A DNA stretch of 64,000 nucleotides from Apostichopus japonicus. Lineage: Eukaryota > Echinodermata > Holothuroidea > Aspidochirotida > Stichopodidae. Every line of letters starts with the position of its first letter. Position 1 is the stretch's first letter. The notes below the pieces were generated by a model, which made no database searches, was not told the DNA's origin, and saw nothing but the letters and a program-made list of their open reading frames with translations. The stretch covers positions 4,723,501 through 4,787,500 of the forward strand of contig NC_092581.1 in assembly GCF_037975245.1 (NCBI RefSeq), in the 5' to 3' direction. Positions 11,252 through 21,579 of this stretch are shown piece by piece. The translations under genes and the position numbers were made by a program.

Positions 11252-11506
11252 CTTCTTCCTCGTGGTACAAAATGGCGATCTTGGACCATCGATACTCCTT
11301 GATGATCTCCTTGACGACATGACTCACGTGCTTTGGTTGTGGCGCGAAACTGATCGAACCGTTGCTGTCCGTGTCAATACTGAAGTCCGATCGGGTATCG
11401 ATGTGAGGCACATTGTGTATATTGCATAAAGAGCGAGTTGTAACAGCGCCCTCTGTAGACGTTGGTCCAAAAATGGCGACAACACCATGTTCCAAAAGTT
11501 TACATA
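11252..11506 (-). CDS. Glutamate receptor exon: GVVAIFGP core of amino-terminal domain
   Basis: This 255-nt exon is in phase 1 at both ends, with acceptor TTAG (11508-11507) and donor GTACGT from 11251. It encodes V-CKLLEHGVVAIFGPTSTE, then a helix, LCNIHNVPHIDTR, ISFAPQPKHVSHVVKEIIKE, YRWSKIAILY and HEEEG. In kainate receptors these correspond to the ACDQL helix, the AIFGPSHS loop, the CNALGVPHIQTRW strand, the hydrophobic helix and the WKTVTVVYDDSTG strand. The cysteine in VCKLL is the expected partner of the cysteine in LKCGEP in the 1529-1719 exon. The open frame continues four codons past the donor, which is intron. An expanded (CT)n tract lies about 20 nt upstream of the acceptor. Confidence 0.9.
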
Positions 11507-11523
11507 CTAAGATGAAAAGTAAA

Positions 11524-11541
11524 AGAGAGAGAGAGAGAGAG
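11524..11541. repeat. (GA)n microsatellite upstream of a receptor acceptor
   Basis: On the transcript this is a (TC)n run about 20 nt before the acceptor of exon 11252-11506. Confidence 0.85.
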
Positions 11542-11747
11542 ATAAAATGACAAGTGTTTATTATGTTATTTTTGAAAGTTTTAATATATCACATAAAAGG
11601 TTCAACTGTTTAGCCCACGATACCGTCTGCTTCACGGTATAGGCTCACAATACTTTCACAGTAGACTGACGTAGTACTATAGCCTAACGTTATTAACCAT
11701 AGGCGTACGAGGCGGGGGGGGGCAGGGGGGCAGACTGCCCCCTCCAA

Positions 11748-11807
11748 TTTCCAGAGGACAAGAAATTCGGGTAAAAGGCTTGAAAAATTCGGGCAGCCTA
11801 AGAGGAG

Positions 11808-11851
<44 letters not shown>

Positions 11852-11921
11852 ATATATTTTTTTTCTCCTCTTAGGCTGCCCGAATTTTTCAGGACTTTTG
11901 CCCGAATTTCTTGTCCTCTGG

Positions 11922-11924
<3 letters not shown>
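11748..11924. repeat. 63-bp inverted repeat around an (AT)n core
   Basis: Arms 11748-11810 and 11862-11924 match with about three mismatches and flank an AT-rich stretch of about 50 bp. The motif AATTCGGGCA recurs in the arms, again near 11980, and in the element at 21200-21571. Confidence 0.88.
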
Positions 11925-11966
<42 letters not shown>

Positions 11967-12141
11967 GTAGCTTGCCCGAATCGTTTTCAAATTTTTGCCC
12001 GACAATTCCATGATATTCTTTATTTAGCATCATGATGCCCGAATATCTCCGTGTAACACCACCTTAAGCGCAGTTCATCTGGGCTACCACGCTTTTTGCA
12101 CGATCAATTTTTTTTCTAACTAGTAAATGGTATACCTGGAC

Positions 12142-12765
12142 CAAGGGCGGCGGAACCGGGGGGGGGGCACAGGGGGCAGGTTAAAACTGTGCCTTTTTTC
12201 TACATAAAAATTAAGGTGCCTCAAGTTAGCAAGAGGCCAGGTAACCAGAATGAACACTCGGGAAGGGCCGTTTCCGGCCATCTGAGGGGTTTGTAAAACC
12301 AAAAATTTTCTAGTACGCTCCGCGCCAACTGATGGTGGCGCTTCGCTCAGATAGTCGTGCATACAACTTTGCAAATCCTGGCTTAGCCCGTGACTTTTAA
12401 TGAATTTCTGTGGGTCAAACTCAAAGCTATTTCGAATGGAAAAAAATTGTTAAGATATTAACAAGAAAAAAACTCTAATTCGGAAGATTCCTACATTAGC
12501 AACTAGCATGATTTCACCACATTTTGTCTCAAAAGAAAACTTGTTCCTTGTTTCCCAATTTGCGCATTTGATATTGCAGTGCTAGTATGCATATTTTCCT
12601 TTGGGGGGGGGCGTTGATGGAGTGATGTGCATGCACAAATAAGATAATACAATAAGAGTTATAAAGGGTACTAAATATAAGGCTGCATCAGTCCAATCGA
12701 ATTTCTGCAAAGTGCCCTTTGATGTCGGTGCCCCCCCCCCCAGATTAAAAGTGCTTCCGCCCTTG
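12142..12765. mobile_element. hAT-type non-autonomous transposon (nested)
   Basis: The ends CAAGGGCGGCGGAACC and TTCCGCCCTTG are inverted. The 8-bp TSD ACCTGGAC is perfect at 12134-12141 and 12766-12773. It carries G- and C-runs just inside the ends and the shared module on the minus strand at 12255-12356. It lies wholly inside the outer element and so inserted later. Confidence 0.9.
12255..12356 (-). repeat. Shared hAT module, copy 1
   Basis: On the minus strand it starts ACTATCTGAGCGAAGCGCCA and runs through TTGGCGCGGAGCGTAC and AGATGGCCGGAAACGGC. It matches copies at 13113, 36118 and 36458. GGCC/GGAAACGGC-type short palindromes may form structure. Confidence 0.85.
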
Positions 12766-13112
12766 ACCTGGACATCCCCAACAGTGCCTAAAAGCCTACA
12801 CGTTTATCGTATTCTTTGTTATATTTTATACTTTTTTGTGAGACAAATTGCAGTCTCACCTGACACAGCGACATCATCCCGCCTACGTGTCGTTGAACAA
12901 TGTATGTTTTTTTTCTGGAGGTAGCTGAGTACTGTGTTAAAATAATAAATAAGGTAACTAAATAGGAGCTTAAAAAATATACTGTCCCATTTTTCCCCTT
13001 CAAAGTGATTTTACCATTTTTTCTTCTTCTAATTTACCAAATTTTTGGGGAAGTGTAAATTTCTAAAACGTGAGATTATAAAATAAAGAATGTTTAGATG
13101 CAACTTGCAAGG

Positions 13113-13212
13113 CCTCAGAAGTGCCGTTTCCGGCAATCTGAGAGGCATTGTGTGCCAAAAATTTTCTTGTACGCTACGTGCCAACCGATGGTGGCGCTCC
13201 GCTTAGATAGTG
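13113..13212 (-). repeat. Shared hAT module, copy 2
   Basis: On the minus strand it starts ACTATCTAAGCGGAGCGCCA and includes TTGGCACGTAGCGTAC and AGATTGCCGGAAACGGC. It belongs to the outer element 11698-13280. Confidence 0.85.
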
Positions 13213-13288
13213 TCATGGGAACTTTCGGGCACAAAAAGTTCTCCCCCCCCCCCAAACTGAAATGGTCCCGTACGCCTATGTTATTAAC

Positions 13289-13764
13289 TATAACGTAGTA
13301 TGGCTAAGGGGAAAAGCTATTCCAAGGCATCGGTTAAAATACTTTATTTACCTAGTGGGAAGATGAAAAATATACAAACTATCACCTCACCGAAGCATAT
13401 ATGTTCTTATCTTATCAGACGTGGAAAGAAAATAGCATTTGACAGTGAACCTAGCCACGTGAAGTGTTTCAACAGTACGTACATAATCACTCAGACCGGA
13501 TAATCATACTATCTCGAACGCCTTCCTTTCATGTTGTAACCGGGGCTGGGGGGGTGGGGGCTGGGGGAGGGGGTTAAAGACTGATTCTGTCTTCAAAGGT
13601 CATATTTTTCTCAAATTTTATTCAGACGATTGGAATATGATTTGAGGAGGTGCATGTTTTACACTTATACTTGCTGAAAGTGACGGTAATTTATATCAAA
13701 TAAAAAAAAAAAGAGATAATCTAATTCGATATGGCTTGTAAATGTTATACGCAAAGATGCTCAC
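13289..13764. other. Intronic gap with G-rich patch
   Basis: A G-rich tract at about 13540-13575 (runs of 3-7 G) could form a quadruplex. The 67-codon frame at 13300-13503 shows no known domain. Confidence 0.45.
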
Positions 13765-14230
13765 TGCTAGTCGTTTATTCGGTTAAACGAATGTATATTT
13801 TGTGTCACATGCCTTGAGTACTTTTCAGGGACGGAAGTGTGTATTCGGTGGAGCCACGAATAATGGCTTATAACGTTCCCGCTTTCGTTCCATGAGCGTA
13901 GTCGTTTATTACATTAACCCACTGCCAAGTACTTAAAGCGTGTCTGCATTACTTCCATGAATTTATAATGGTTTATTCGGTTAAACGTCTGTAAAGTGCT
14001 TATAACCTGCCTTTGTTACTTCCATGGACCATGTACAGTCGTTTTCTGTTAATCGACCGCTTAGTGATTAGCCCAGTCGTTTGTTCGATTAAGCCACTGT
14101 ATATGGTTCTGTCTGCATTTACTTACATGAACATAGGACTTTATTCGGTTAACCGACTGTAAAGTGTTATTATTAAAACCTGCCTGTGTTACTTCCATGA
14201 ACAAAGTCGTTATTCGATTAACCCACCGTA
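13765..14230 (+). repeat. 65-bp minisatellite, left part
   Basis: About seven degenerate copies carry the core GTCGTTTATTCGGTTAAC and CTTATAACCTGCCTGTGTTA with TTACTTCCATGAAC. Copies become more regular towards 14230, where the array stops abruptly at ACCCACCGTA against the LINE 3' end. It continues at 17591. Confidence 0.88.
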
Positions 14231-17200
14231 TAAGATATAAGATATAAGAATCTTTATTGACCATAAAAGGAATTGGAGTTCACTCCATCTCAGTATAACA
14301 TACATAAAACAGTCAAAAATACATCAAAACATAAGATTTATAATATATACATTTCTTAAGACAATAAAAATTCATGTACTGGCATATAGTAAAAAACCTT
14401 ATTTCCTACAAAACTCGTTGGCAAGACTAAGAATGGCCCTTGGCAAGAACGAACGTCTGTATCTTTCTGTCCGGCATCTGATGACAATTGGCCTGCCAGT
14501 TCGACTGCTATAATCAACCTGATTTCCTAGAGGATGTTCCGACGACGTAATTGACATAATATTTCTTTTAGTTACCCTGACAAGCAGCTCATCTACTGAT
14601 CTGAGATCATCAGACCGGCAAACTCGCCTCGCTTTTCTAACAAGTGTATTAATCTTAGCCATGTCTCTAGCGGTCGTATTGCCACCCCATGCAGCCAAGC
14701 AGAATGTAATAATGGTCTCGATGGCCGCATTGTAGAACAAAGAAATGAGAGAGGGGTCTAGTCTGAATAAATTGAGCTTCCGTAGAAAGAACATACGTTG
14801 ATTAGTTTTGGCCAGAACAGTATTCACATGTTCACCCCACTCCAATTTATCAGTAATGAAAACTCCCAGATACTTATAAGAATGGACTTGTTCTACTGGC
14901 TCGTTCCTAATTTCAATTCTCTCTAGTTGGTGCCCCCTACGCCGGAAATCAACAACAAGCTCCTTTGTTTTAGACACATTCAGTTGTAATCTGTTTTCGT
15001 CACACCAGTTCGTAAAGGTGGATATTTCATGCCTATACCCGGTTTCGTCACCACTCTTCTCAATAAGACCTAAAATGCATGTGTCGTCAGCAAATTTAAC
15101 AATATGCGTGTTGGGTTGTGTGCTGCGACAGTCAGAGGTATAGAGGGTGAAAAGAACGGGTGATAAAACACAACCTTGTGGGGCACCAGTATTCATCACA
15201 ATATCGCTAGAAACTCTGCCATTCACAAATACTCTCTGTGTCCTATTTGTCAGGAAGTCCAACACCCACTTTGTCAGATTATAGTTGATTCCATAACCAC
15301 ACATTTTGTCAACTAAGATGTGTGGAAGGATGGTGTTGAATGCAGATGAAAAATCTACAAATAGGACTCTAGCAAAATTACCAGGACTATCCAAGTGCCT
15401 ATACATGGAGTCAACAAAAAACAAGATTGCATCTTCCACAGAGCGCTTTTCCCTGTACGCAAACTGCAGGGGATCCTCATGATCAAGAATTTGGGGGCGC
15501 AATCGTGAAAGTACGAGACGTTCCAAGATTTTCATGGGGATCGAGGTGAGTGCCACTGGTCTTAAGTCATTTAAAACACTAAAGGCAGATTTTTTAGGGA
15601 TTGGCACCAAGTGGGAAGTTTTCCAGGAGACTGGGACATGATGAGTGAGTAGAGACATGTTAAAAATATGATGATAAATGTAAGAGAGCTGTTCATGACA
15701 CATTTTGAGGACTTTACCATTAATACCATCTGGTCCAGAGGCCTTGCCAGGTTTGACCCGCCTCAATTCCCGGGAGACTTCACCACGGGTAAACTCTATT
15801 CTTTCAGATTGACAAAAACCATCTAGTCTATGAGAGGCACGCCGAAGCTCTGCTGAAAATTCATGGTTATCAAACCTAGCATAAAACTTGTTCAAAACAT
15901 CAGGCATGTTGTCAGAGGTTATATTGTCTACAGTGATATCATTGGTTTTATGGTTTTCCCACCCAGTCACGCTTTTCATGCCTTTCCATACCATGCTAGT
16001 GTCATTTGATTTGAAATGACTTTCTATTTTGTCCTTGTATCTATCCTTGGCCTTCCGTATTTCACCATCTAATTTCCGGTTCACCGTTCTCAGTTTATCT
16101 CGATCACCTTCTCTGAAGCAAGTTTTCTTCTCGTTGATAACAGCTTTCAGTTCTGACGTTACCCATGGTTTGTTGTTTGGATAGAGTGTCACCCATTTCT
16201 TTTCAACTACGATGCCTTTACAAAAGTTAATATATTCACCAACAGTGTCTGTGAGTTCATCGATATCTTTACAGTTGTTCATAAACAAGTCCCAATCAGT
16301 CTCTTCGAAGCAGTCCTGCAGGCGTTCCTGGACCGCCTGGTTCCAGACTTCAATTGTTTTCTTGATCGGCTTACTCTGTCGGAGCACTGGTCTGTAGGTT
16401 GGGTATAAGGTGATTACATCATGGTCTGAATTGCCAAGGGGTGGATGGAAAGTCGGCTTATAAGCGTCTTTTATCGAACAATAGAATAAGTCCAGCATAT
16501 TATTCCCTCGCGTGGCTCTGTTTACATACTGCGTGTATCCATAGAAACCATCTTGACAGTTGTTGAAGTCACCAGTAATGAGGCTTACTGCGTCTGGGGA
16601 TTTGGTTTGTTGTTCAGCAATTAACCCGATCAGTATTGCGTGAGCTGTTTCAACGTTGGCTGATGGTGGAATATACACAACGTTAATGTGGATGGCTGGG
16701 AACTCTCGTGGGAGGTAGAATGGGCGGATTGTCAAAGCCAGTAGCTCAATGTCTGGTGTGCAAAGTGTTTCTTTGATGTGTACGTTGTTGGGACTACACC
16801 ACTTATTGTTAATGAAAGCACACACGCCTCCCCCTCTCTCTTTCAGGGATTCTGGGGTACGATCTGCCCGGTACAAATGAAATCCATCTACCCCCAAATT
16901 CGTCATATCATGATGGAACCAAGTTTCTGAGAAACATAGGATGGAAGAGTTTCTATAGTTATGTAGATACCGTGTACTAGCTTGCAATTCGTCAAGTTTA
17001 TTACAGAGGGAGCGGGTATTCGCCACAGTCACGATAGGTAGAAATGGTTTGTTCGAGCGCCTGTAAGCTCTTAATCTTACCCCAGAACGGTGTCCCCGCT
17101 GGCGTGGTCGCATTTCCTTTGGCAAATCGAATATCTTGTGCTGGTTCGATCTCCCTGGTCGTAGGGATTTCAATTCGTAGGCTGAATACCGTAATATGTC

Positions 17201-17590
17201 CTGGTTCGTGTTCACAGCGCCAGTTTGGCGGAATGATGCCAATATAATGAGCATCCACATGACAAAGAACAGTACTGTATCCATATATTGGGTATAGGCT
17301 AGATCGCCAGCTGAACAAAATATTACTCACAAACACTGTATGTACCAGTTCCACGAAACGAGCTGAATCACCCGGCTAAGTCCATGAAGTTCCTCGTTTA
17401 TTTCGAGTACAATCAGTCACAATTTTGCTCAGTATTGACGGGTAGGGACTTCAGGAGCACTCACTATCAAGTTTGTAGGAAATAATAACTGCCAGGACGT
17501 GATTTTATAACGTAAATACAAAACGGATCACAGCGAGATGAAGTGCGGTCTGCTGTCGAACAGCGACCATGTTACATGCCTATAAGCTGA
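14231..17590 (-). mobile_element. LINE retrotransposon (CR1/L2/Rex1-like group), near full length
   Basis: The element is about 3.36 kb. It has a 5' leader of about 300 bp (17285-17590), one long open frame, and a 168-bp 3' region with the polyadenylation signal AATAAA followed by a (TATCTTA)n-type tail of about 2.7 units, instead of poly(A). It interrupts the 65-bp minisatellite: the left array ends ...CCACCGTA and the right array resumes CGGTGCTTATAACC, which together rebuild one intact unit. No TSD is apparent, as is common in CR1-type elements. It lies in the same orientation as the host receptor gene, within its large intron. Confidence 0.92.
14399..17284 (-). CDS. LINE ORF2: AP-like endonuclease and reverse transcriptase
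   Basis: This is an uninterrupted 961-residue protein. The endonuclease (about residues 83-292) shows NTRS at 89-92, catalytic SETW at 119-122, GDFN at 238-241 and SDHD at 286-289. The reverse transcriptase (about 505-810) shows KPGKASGPDG at 511-520, FVDFSSAFN at 642-650, TGAPQGCVLSPVLF at 699-712, the catalytic FADD at 731-734 and SKTKELVVDF at 771-780. A C-terminal region follows. All catalytic residues are present, so the enzyme may be active. The FSSAFNTI wording places it in the jockey superfamily near CR1, L2 or Rex1; the exact clade is uncertain. The first 20 residues are hydrophobic and signal-like, which is unusual, so translation may start at a later Met (residue 58). No ORF1 is seen. 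Confidence 0.95.
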   Translation of the reverse strand: MDTVLFFVMWMLIILASFRQTGAVNTNQDILRYSAYELKSLRPGRSNQHKIFDLPKEMRPRQRGHRSGVRLRAYRRSNKPFLPIVTVANTRSLCNKLDELQASTRYLHNYRNSSILCFSETWFHHDMTNLGVDGFHLYRADRTPESLKERGGGVCAFINNKWCSPNNVHIKETLCTPDIELLALTIRPFYLPREFPAIHINVVYIPPSANVETAHAILIGLIAEQQTKSPDAVSLITGDFNNCQDGFYGYTQYVNRATRGNNMLDLFYCSIKDAYKPTFHPPLGNSDHDVITLYPTYRPVLRQSKPIKKTIEVWNQAVQERLQDCFEETDWDLFMNNCKDIDELTDTVGEYINFCKGIVVEKKWVTLYPNNKPWVTSELKAVINEKKTCFREGDRDKLRTVNRKLDGEIRKAKDRYKDKIESHFKSNDTSMVWKGMKSVTGWENHKTNDITVDNITSDNMPDVLNKFYARFDNHEFSAELRRASHRLDGFCQSERIEFTRGEVSRELRRVKPGKASGPDGINGKVLKMCHEQLSYIYHHIFNMSLLTHHVPVSWKTSHLVPIPKKSAFSVLNDLRPVALTSIPMKILERLVLSRLRPQILDHEDPLQFAYREKRSVEDAILFFVDSMYRHLDSPGNFARVLFVDFSSAFNTILPHILVDKMCGYGINYNLTKWVLDFLTNRTQRVFVNGRVSSDIVMNTGAPQGCVLSPVLFTLYTSDCRSTQPNTHIVKFADDTCILGLIEKSGDETGYRHEISTFTNWCDENRLQLNVSKTKELVVDFRRRGHQLERIEIRNEPVEQVHSYKYLGVFITDKLEWGEHVNTVLAKTNQRMFFLRKLNLFRLDPSLISLFYNAAIETIITFCLAAWGGNTTARDMAKINTLVRKARRVCRSDDLRSVDELLVRVTKRNIMSITSSEHPLGNQVDYSSRTGRPIVIRCRTERYRRSFLPRAILSLANEFCRK

Positions 17591-18088
17591 CGGTGCTTAT
17601 AACCTGCCTGTGTTACTTCCATGAACAAAGTCGTTTATTCGGCTAACCCACCGTACGGTGCTTATAACCTGCCTGTGCTACTTCATTTACATAGTCGTTT
17701 ATTCGATTAACCCACCGTACGGTGCTTATAACCTGCCTATGTTACTTCCATTAACAAAGTCGTTTTTTTCGGCTAGCCTACCGAACGGTGCTTACTTCCA
17801 TTAACATAGTCGTTTATCCGGCTAACCCACCGTACGGTGCTTATAACCTGCCTATGTTACTTCCATGAATAAAGTCGTTTATTCGGCTAACCTATACGGT
17901 GCTTATAACCTGGCCTGTGTTACTACCATGAACAAAGTCGTTTATCCGGCTAGCCACCGTACGGTGCTTATAACCTGCCTATGTTACTTCCATTAACATA
18001 GTCGTTTATTCGATTTAAATTAAAATTTATTTCATGTACATTGTCGTTTATTCGGTCAAACGGCCGCATAATGCTCATCACATGCCTG
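17591..18088 (+). repeat. 65-bp minisatellite, right part
   Basis: About seven copies begin CGGTGCTTATAACCTGCC. One has an internal deletion near 17792, and the last two are degenerate. These copies are more alike than those on the left, which suggests recent homogenisation near the insertion point. Confidence 0.9.
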
Positions 18089-19852
18089 CATTACATCTGC
18101 GAAGGTCAGATACATCAATATGATACCACAAGCAAGTACTAAACTATAAAGTATTTCGGCTCATGTTCACGACGCAAAATGAACGAGTTTCATATTGTCC
18201 CATCAAAATTTGAAACTTGACGCAGAGTTATGAAATTTCAGAAGACTGAAGAACGAGCCTCGTTTTTCTCCATACCAACAAATTCTTGCCTTTATAAATC
18301 CGGAGGGTATTGTCTCGATTTTCAGGGAACATGTAGGAAAACACCTTCGGTAACTGAAGTCTTGTTGTATTACATGTTGTAAATCAATAAAACCCTGCCA
18401 TAAGAACGTTTGTGTCCATATATATAGGAAAAGCATAGACGAGGATTATGAAAAATATTAATGTAAACCACATGTATAGACTGACGCAGACGACACGCAG
18501 ACGACAAGGCTCGCTAATGGTATCCAATGAGATTTGATGTATGTTGTACTTATGTAGCTTCAGTTGAGGTAATCAAGGAAACGAACGATTGCTTGTACAT
18601 GCATGGTCTTTGTTCTAAACGGCGTTCCAAAGGTAAAGGTATGAAGAACTATATTGGCGGAAATATATCCAAATGGCATAACTGAAATTAGAACGCTTCG
18701 AGTGTAAATGCTCTATTGTGACGTGATCATACCTGGACAAATAACAACATCACATCAATCCGACCCGTTTTGATGTAAAAAACGGATTCACCATTTCGAG
18801 TCACAATCTTTGGTTCTTATTATTCGTTCATAAATAACAATAAAACTCGAATGAAAATATACTCATGTGTCAATGCCCTAACCGCATTTTCTCAAGAGAG
18901 ATGAATACTGCGTTACCTTATTTATGAATAATTAATGATAGATATAGTAATATATTAACAGATCAGTGAACGCCATAACTTAACCAGAAAAGTTGGAATC
19001 TAACACTTTTCATAGATTCCCATAGTTAATTTCGTCTTCAGTAACCAATGATGCATGAAAACTCTAGGCTTTCTATTTCAGAGCAAATGACTAAGAAATC
19101 TGAGAACTGAAAAACTTGTGGTGTGTTTTATGTATACCTTAAAACTTCATCTCCCGCTGTGAATTAACATTCATTGGCATCATTAAAGATTCATGAATCT
19201 GGTTCAATATGGTGATGCGATTTGAAGCTATTTACAGCGGCCACAGAACATCCACAGACAGATATAATGCAATGTTTTGGGGTGGCAAAAATCGTAGCAT
19301 TTCTTGGAATTTGTATCAAAGAGGCTTTTTGCATTTACCAATATCTACAAAAATCACATCAATGTAAGAAAGATTACAATCCACCCATAAGACACTCTTT
19401 CTTGTGTATCAATATACAAATGTTTACTAAGGTACGGGAGTGGTTCAATTTGAAGACATTTGACGGTTCGGATTTTCACATCATCGCTGCCCGCTCTGAA
19501 TTCTTTGACCAACGAACATTAATATCTCGTTCGGACTTGTGTGTTCAAGTTCTGTCACTATGTCAAAGAAGACTAAGGCATTAAAAATACAACTTACAAT
19601 TTCTCGTTGTAAGCACCGATACTATTTAAAATTTACTGTAAAAGTAGATTTACGCACACATTGGTATTGTGAGTCGGGAGCTGAAAAGAGGACTTGAACC
19701 AGTTACGCGAAATTACTAATACCCGAACCAATTGCGAGCCTCAAACTTCAGTTGCACTGTTCAAATGCATAACATATAATTTTATGTAAGAAACGTTGTT
19801 TACTAGTAATATCACAGATGACTATAATAAAACAAAATGAATAATTTACAGA
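18089..19852. other. Intronic DNA without recognisable features
   Basis: AT-rich sequence. The 120-codon frame at 19222-19584 is the longest non-repeat frame here but shows no domain, no repeats and no clear splice context, so I do not call a gene. Confidence 0.45.
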
Positions 19853-20030
19853 GTACACAGTGCACAGTGCACAGTATACAGTACACAGTATACAGTACAC
19901 ATTACACATTACACAGTACACATTACACAGTGCACAGTAAACACTACACAGTACACAGCACACAGTACACAGTATACAGTACACAGTACACAGTATACAG
20001 TACACAGTATACAGTACACAGTACACAGTC
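19853..20030. repeat. Heptamer minisatellite, GTRYACA unit
   Basis: About 25 units of 7 bp, mainly GTACACA and GTATACA with some TTACACA and GTGCACA. Because three units make 21 nt, long open frames (for example STQCTVH repeats) arise on both strands without being genes. Confidence 0.92.
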
Positions 20031-21191
20031 ACATAATTTAGACGCACTGCATCATAGAAGTATTATTTTCAAGTATTGCATTCCTTTCCCATTCGTTTTC
20101 CTATCAAATGAAGGACGGATGGCCCTCATACTTCAAGACCAGATCTATACAGATATATTGAAATGCATATAAAATGGCGATAAAAACAGTCAATTAGAAT
20201 TTCATTAATGCAACATTATACAACAGACAATATCAAATGTAACATTAAAATCAGAGCGCAGTAACTATAATACCATTTAATGCAAGTTATTATTCTGTTT
20301 TACTGCAAACTTGCCGCCATGTTATCTGAATGAGGCAAGTCATTTGAGCAACATTGGCATTAAAACCATGAAAATTCATATTTGCTCCACGTGTAAATAT
20401 TGAAAGAAAATGAGGTCAGTTTGTCCCCCTTGATTTTCTTTATGTAATATATTGAGATCGTAATATTTCTAACGATTACATTTTTTTTGGTTGCAATATC
20501 GGCAACGTTTATTGTATATAACGGTTAATACAGGTATCAATGATATAACGTGTTGTATATTTCGTTCACTACGTCATTTCATGACGCTCTTGGATTCTTG
20601 GAACTATTTCGATGGCAAATAAAATAACATACATAAAATAGTATACAGCAGGCTGAGACCTTACACAATTAATCCTATGTCCTATTGTCTTAAGGTCTAG
20701 GAATGGCAGTTTAAGAGGATGTTACCACTAAATGGAAGACCAAACTCCTTCTCGATATCTTGTTCTAACTCTATAGACTATCTGTTTATTCATATTCAAA
20801 AGACATCTCCTTTAGCTAGATAAAGACTTTACTATACTGCTCCGGGAAATGGAACATGGCAAATGGTTCTTGACCACCATATTCTTTCCTATTATGTTGT
20901 TGTTGTTACATTGTACCTTTAATGTGATTTCTCCACTGTTTAGATAAAATGACTAACTAAGTTATAAGCACTGCTCGATCGAACATTTTATTTCTATTAT
21001 ATTTATTTAGCCAAACATAATAGCCAAAGAAAGAAGTTCAGACAAACGAAAGGAATACTTGTAGAAGTGATTTGTCAAAGAAAACATATTTTATAAGCTG
21101 CATGTTTGTTGTAACAATTATTGGTAGGTAGATCGGTTATTTATACATAAAGTGTAAGGAAATAATCCGGGTAGCTGGAAACATAATTATG
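20031..21191. other. Intronic DNA without recognisable features
   Basis: AT-rich, with no repeat or coding signal. Confidence 0.45.
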
Positions 21192-21199
21192 CGCTCCAA

Positions 21200-21571
21200 C
21201 ATAGGCGTAGAAGGCAGGGGGGCTGGGGGAGGCTGCAGACCCCCAAGCAAATATTTTTGTCAAAATTCGGGCAATATGAGGAGAATTTCGGGCACCTAAT
21301 GAAAGAAAAATAAATTGCAATGTGTTTTTCAATGGTTAAACTGATATTAGTATCATTATTATTGTAACGACTTCCCGAAAACTTGTAACCGATATGGAAC
21401 GGTAATAACACGGCATTTGATTGTACGTATTTGGTATTTGGCATAACCGATGCATGCCTATTTGATATGTAGTTTAAGTTGTTAAACGCGTAAAATTTTA
21501 GTTATATTTTTCGGGCAAGTCGTTACAGCCCCCCCCCCACCCCAATTCAAACTGAGCTCCTACGCCCTATG
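21200..21571. mobile_element. hAT-type miniature element, 372 bp
   Basis: The ends CATAGGCGTAG and CTACGCCCTATG are inverted with one extra base. The flanks CGCTCCAA (21192-21199) and TGCTCCAA (21572-21579) match at 7 of 8 bases, the difference being a CG to TG change. G-rich and C-rich runs lie inside the ends. The internal AATTCGGGCA and GAATTTCGGGCAC motifs link it to the outer element at 11698. Confidence 0.85.
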
Positions 21572-21579
21572 TGCTCCAA

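Larger units (their letters stand above)
11698..13280. mobile_element. hAT-type non-autonomous transposon (outer, 1.58 kb)
   Basis: Terminal inverted repeats CATAGGCGTACG and CGTACGCCTATG match over 12 of 12 bases. Perfect 8-bp duplications TTATTAAC flank the element at 11690-11697 and 13281-13288. The 8-bp TSD and the CA..GGCGTA termini with adjoining G- and C-runs are typical of hAT elements. It encodes no transposase. Inside are a 63-bp hairpin around (AT)n, a second hAT-type element (12142-12765) and a shared 100-bp module at 13113-13212. Without the nested element and its TSD copy it is about 0.95 kb. Confidence 0.9.

Noticed and set aside
17001-17354. 117-codon frame as LINE ORF1
   Set aside because: It overlaps the endonuclease frame in another phase and has no zinc-knuckle, coiled-coil or esterase motif.
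19222-19584. 120-codon plus-strand frame as a gene
   Set aside because: No domain, signal or splice context was recognised. A frame of this size is expected by chance in 64 kb.
19748-20172. Cysteine/tyrosine- or serine/threonine-repeat frames of about 100 codons on both strands
   Set aside because: They come from the 7-bp GTRYACA repeat, which stays open over 21-nt cycles.
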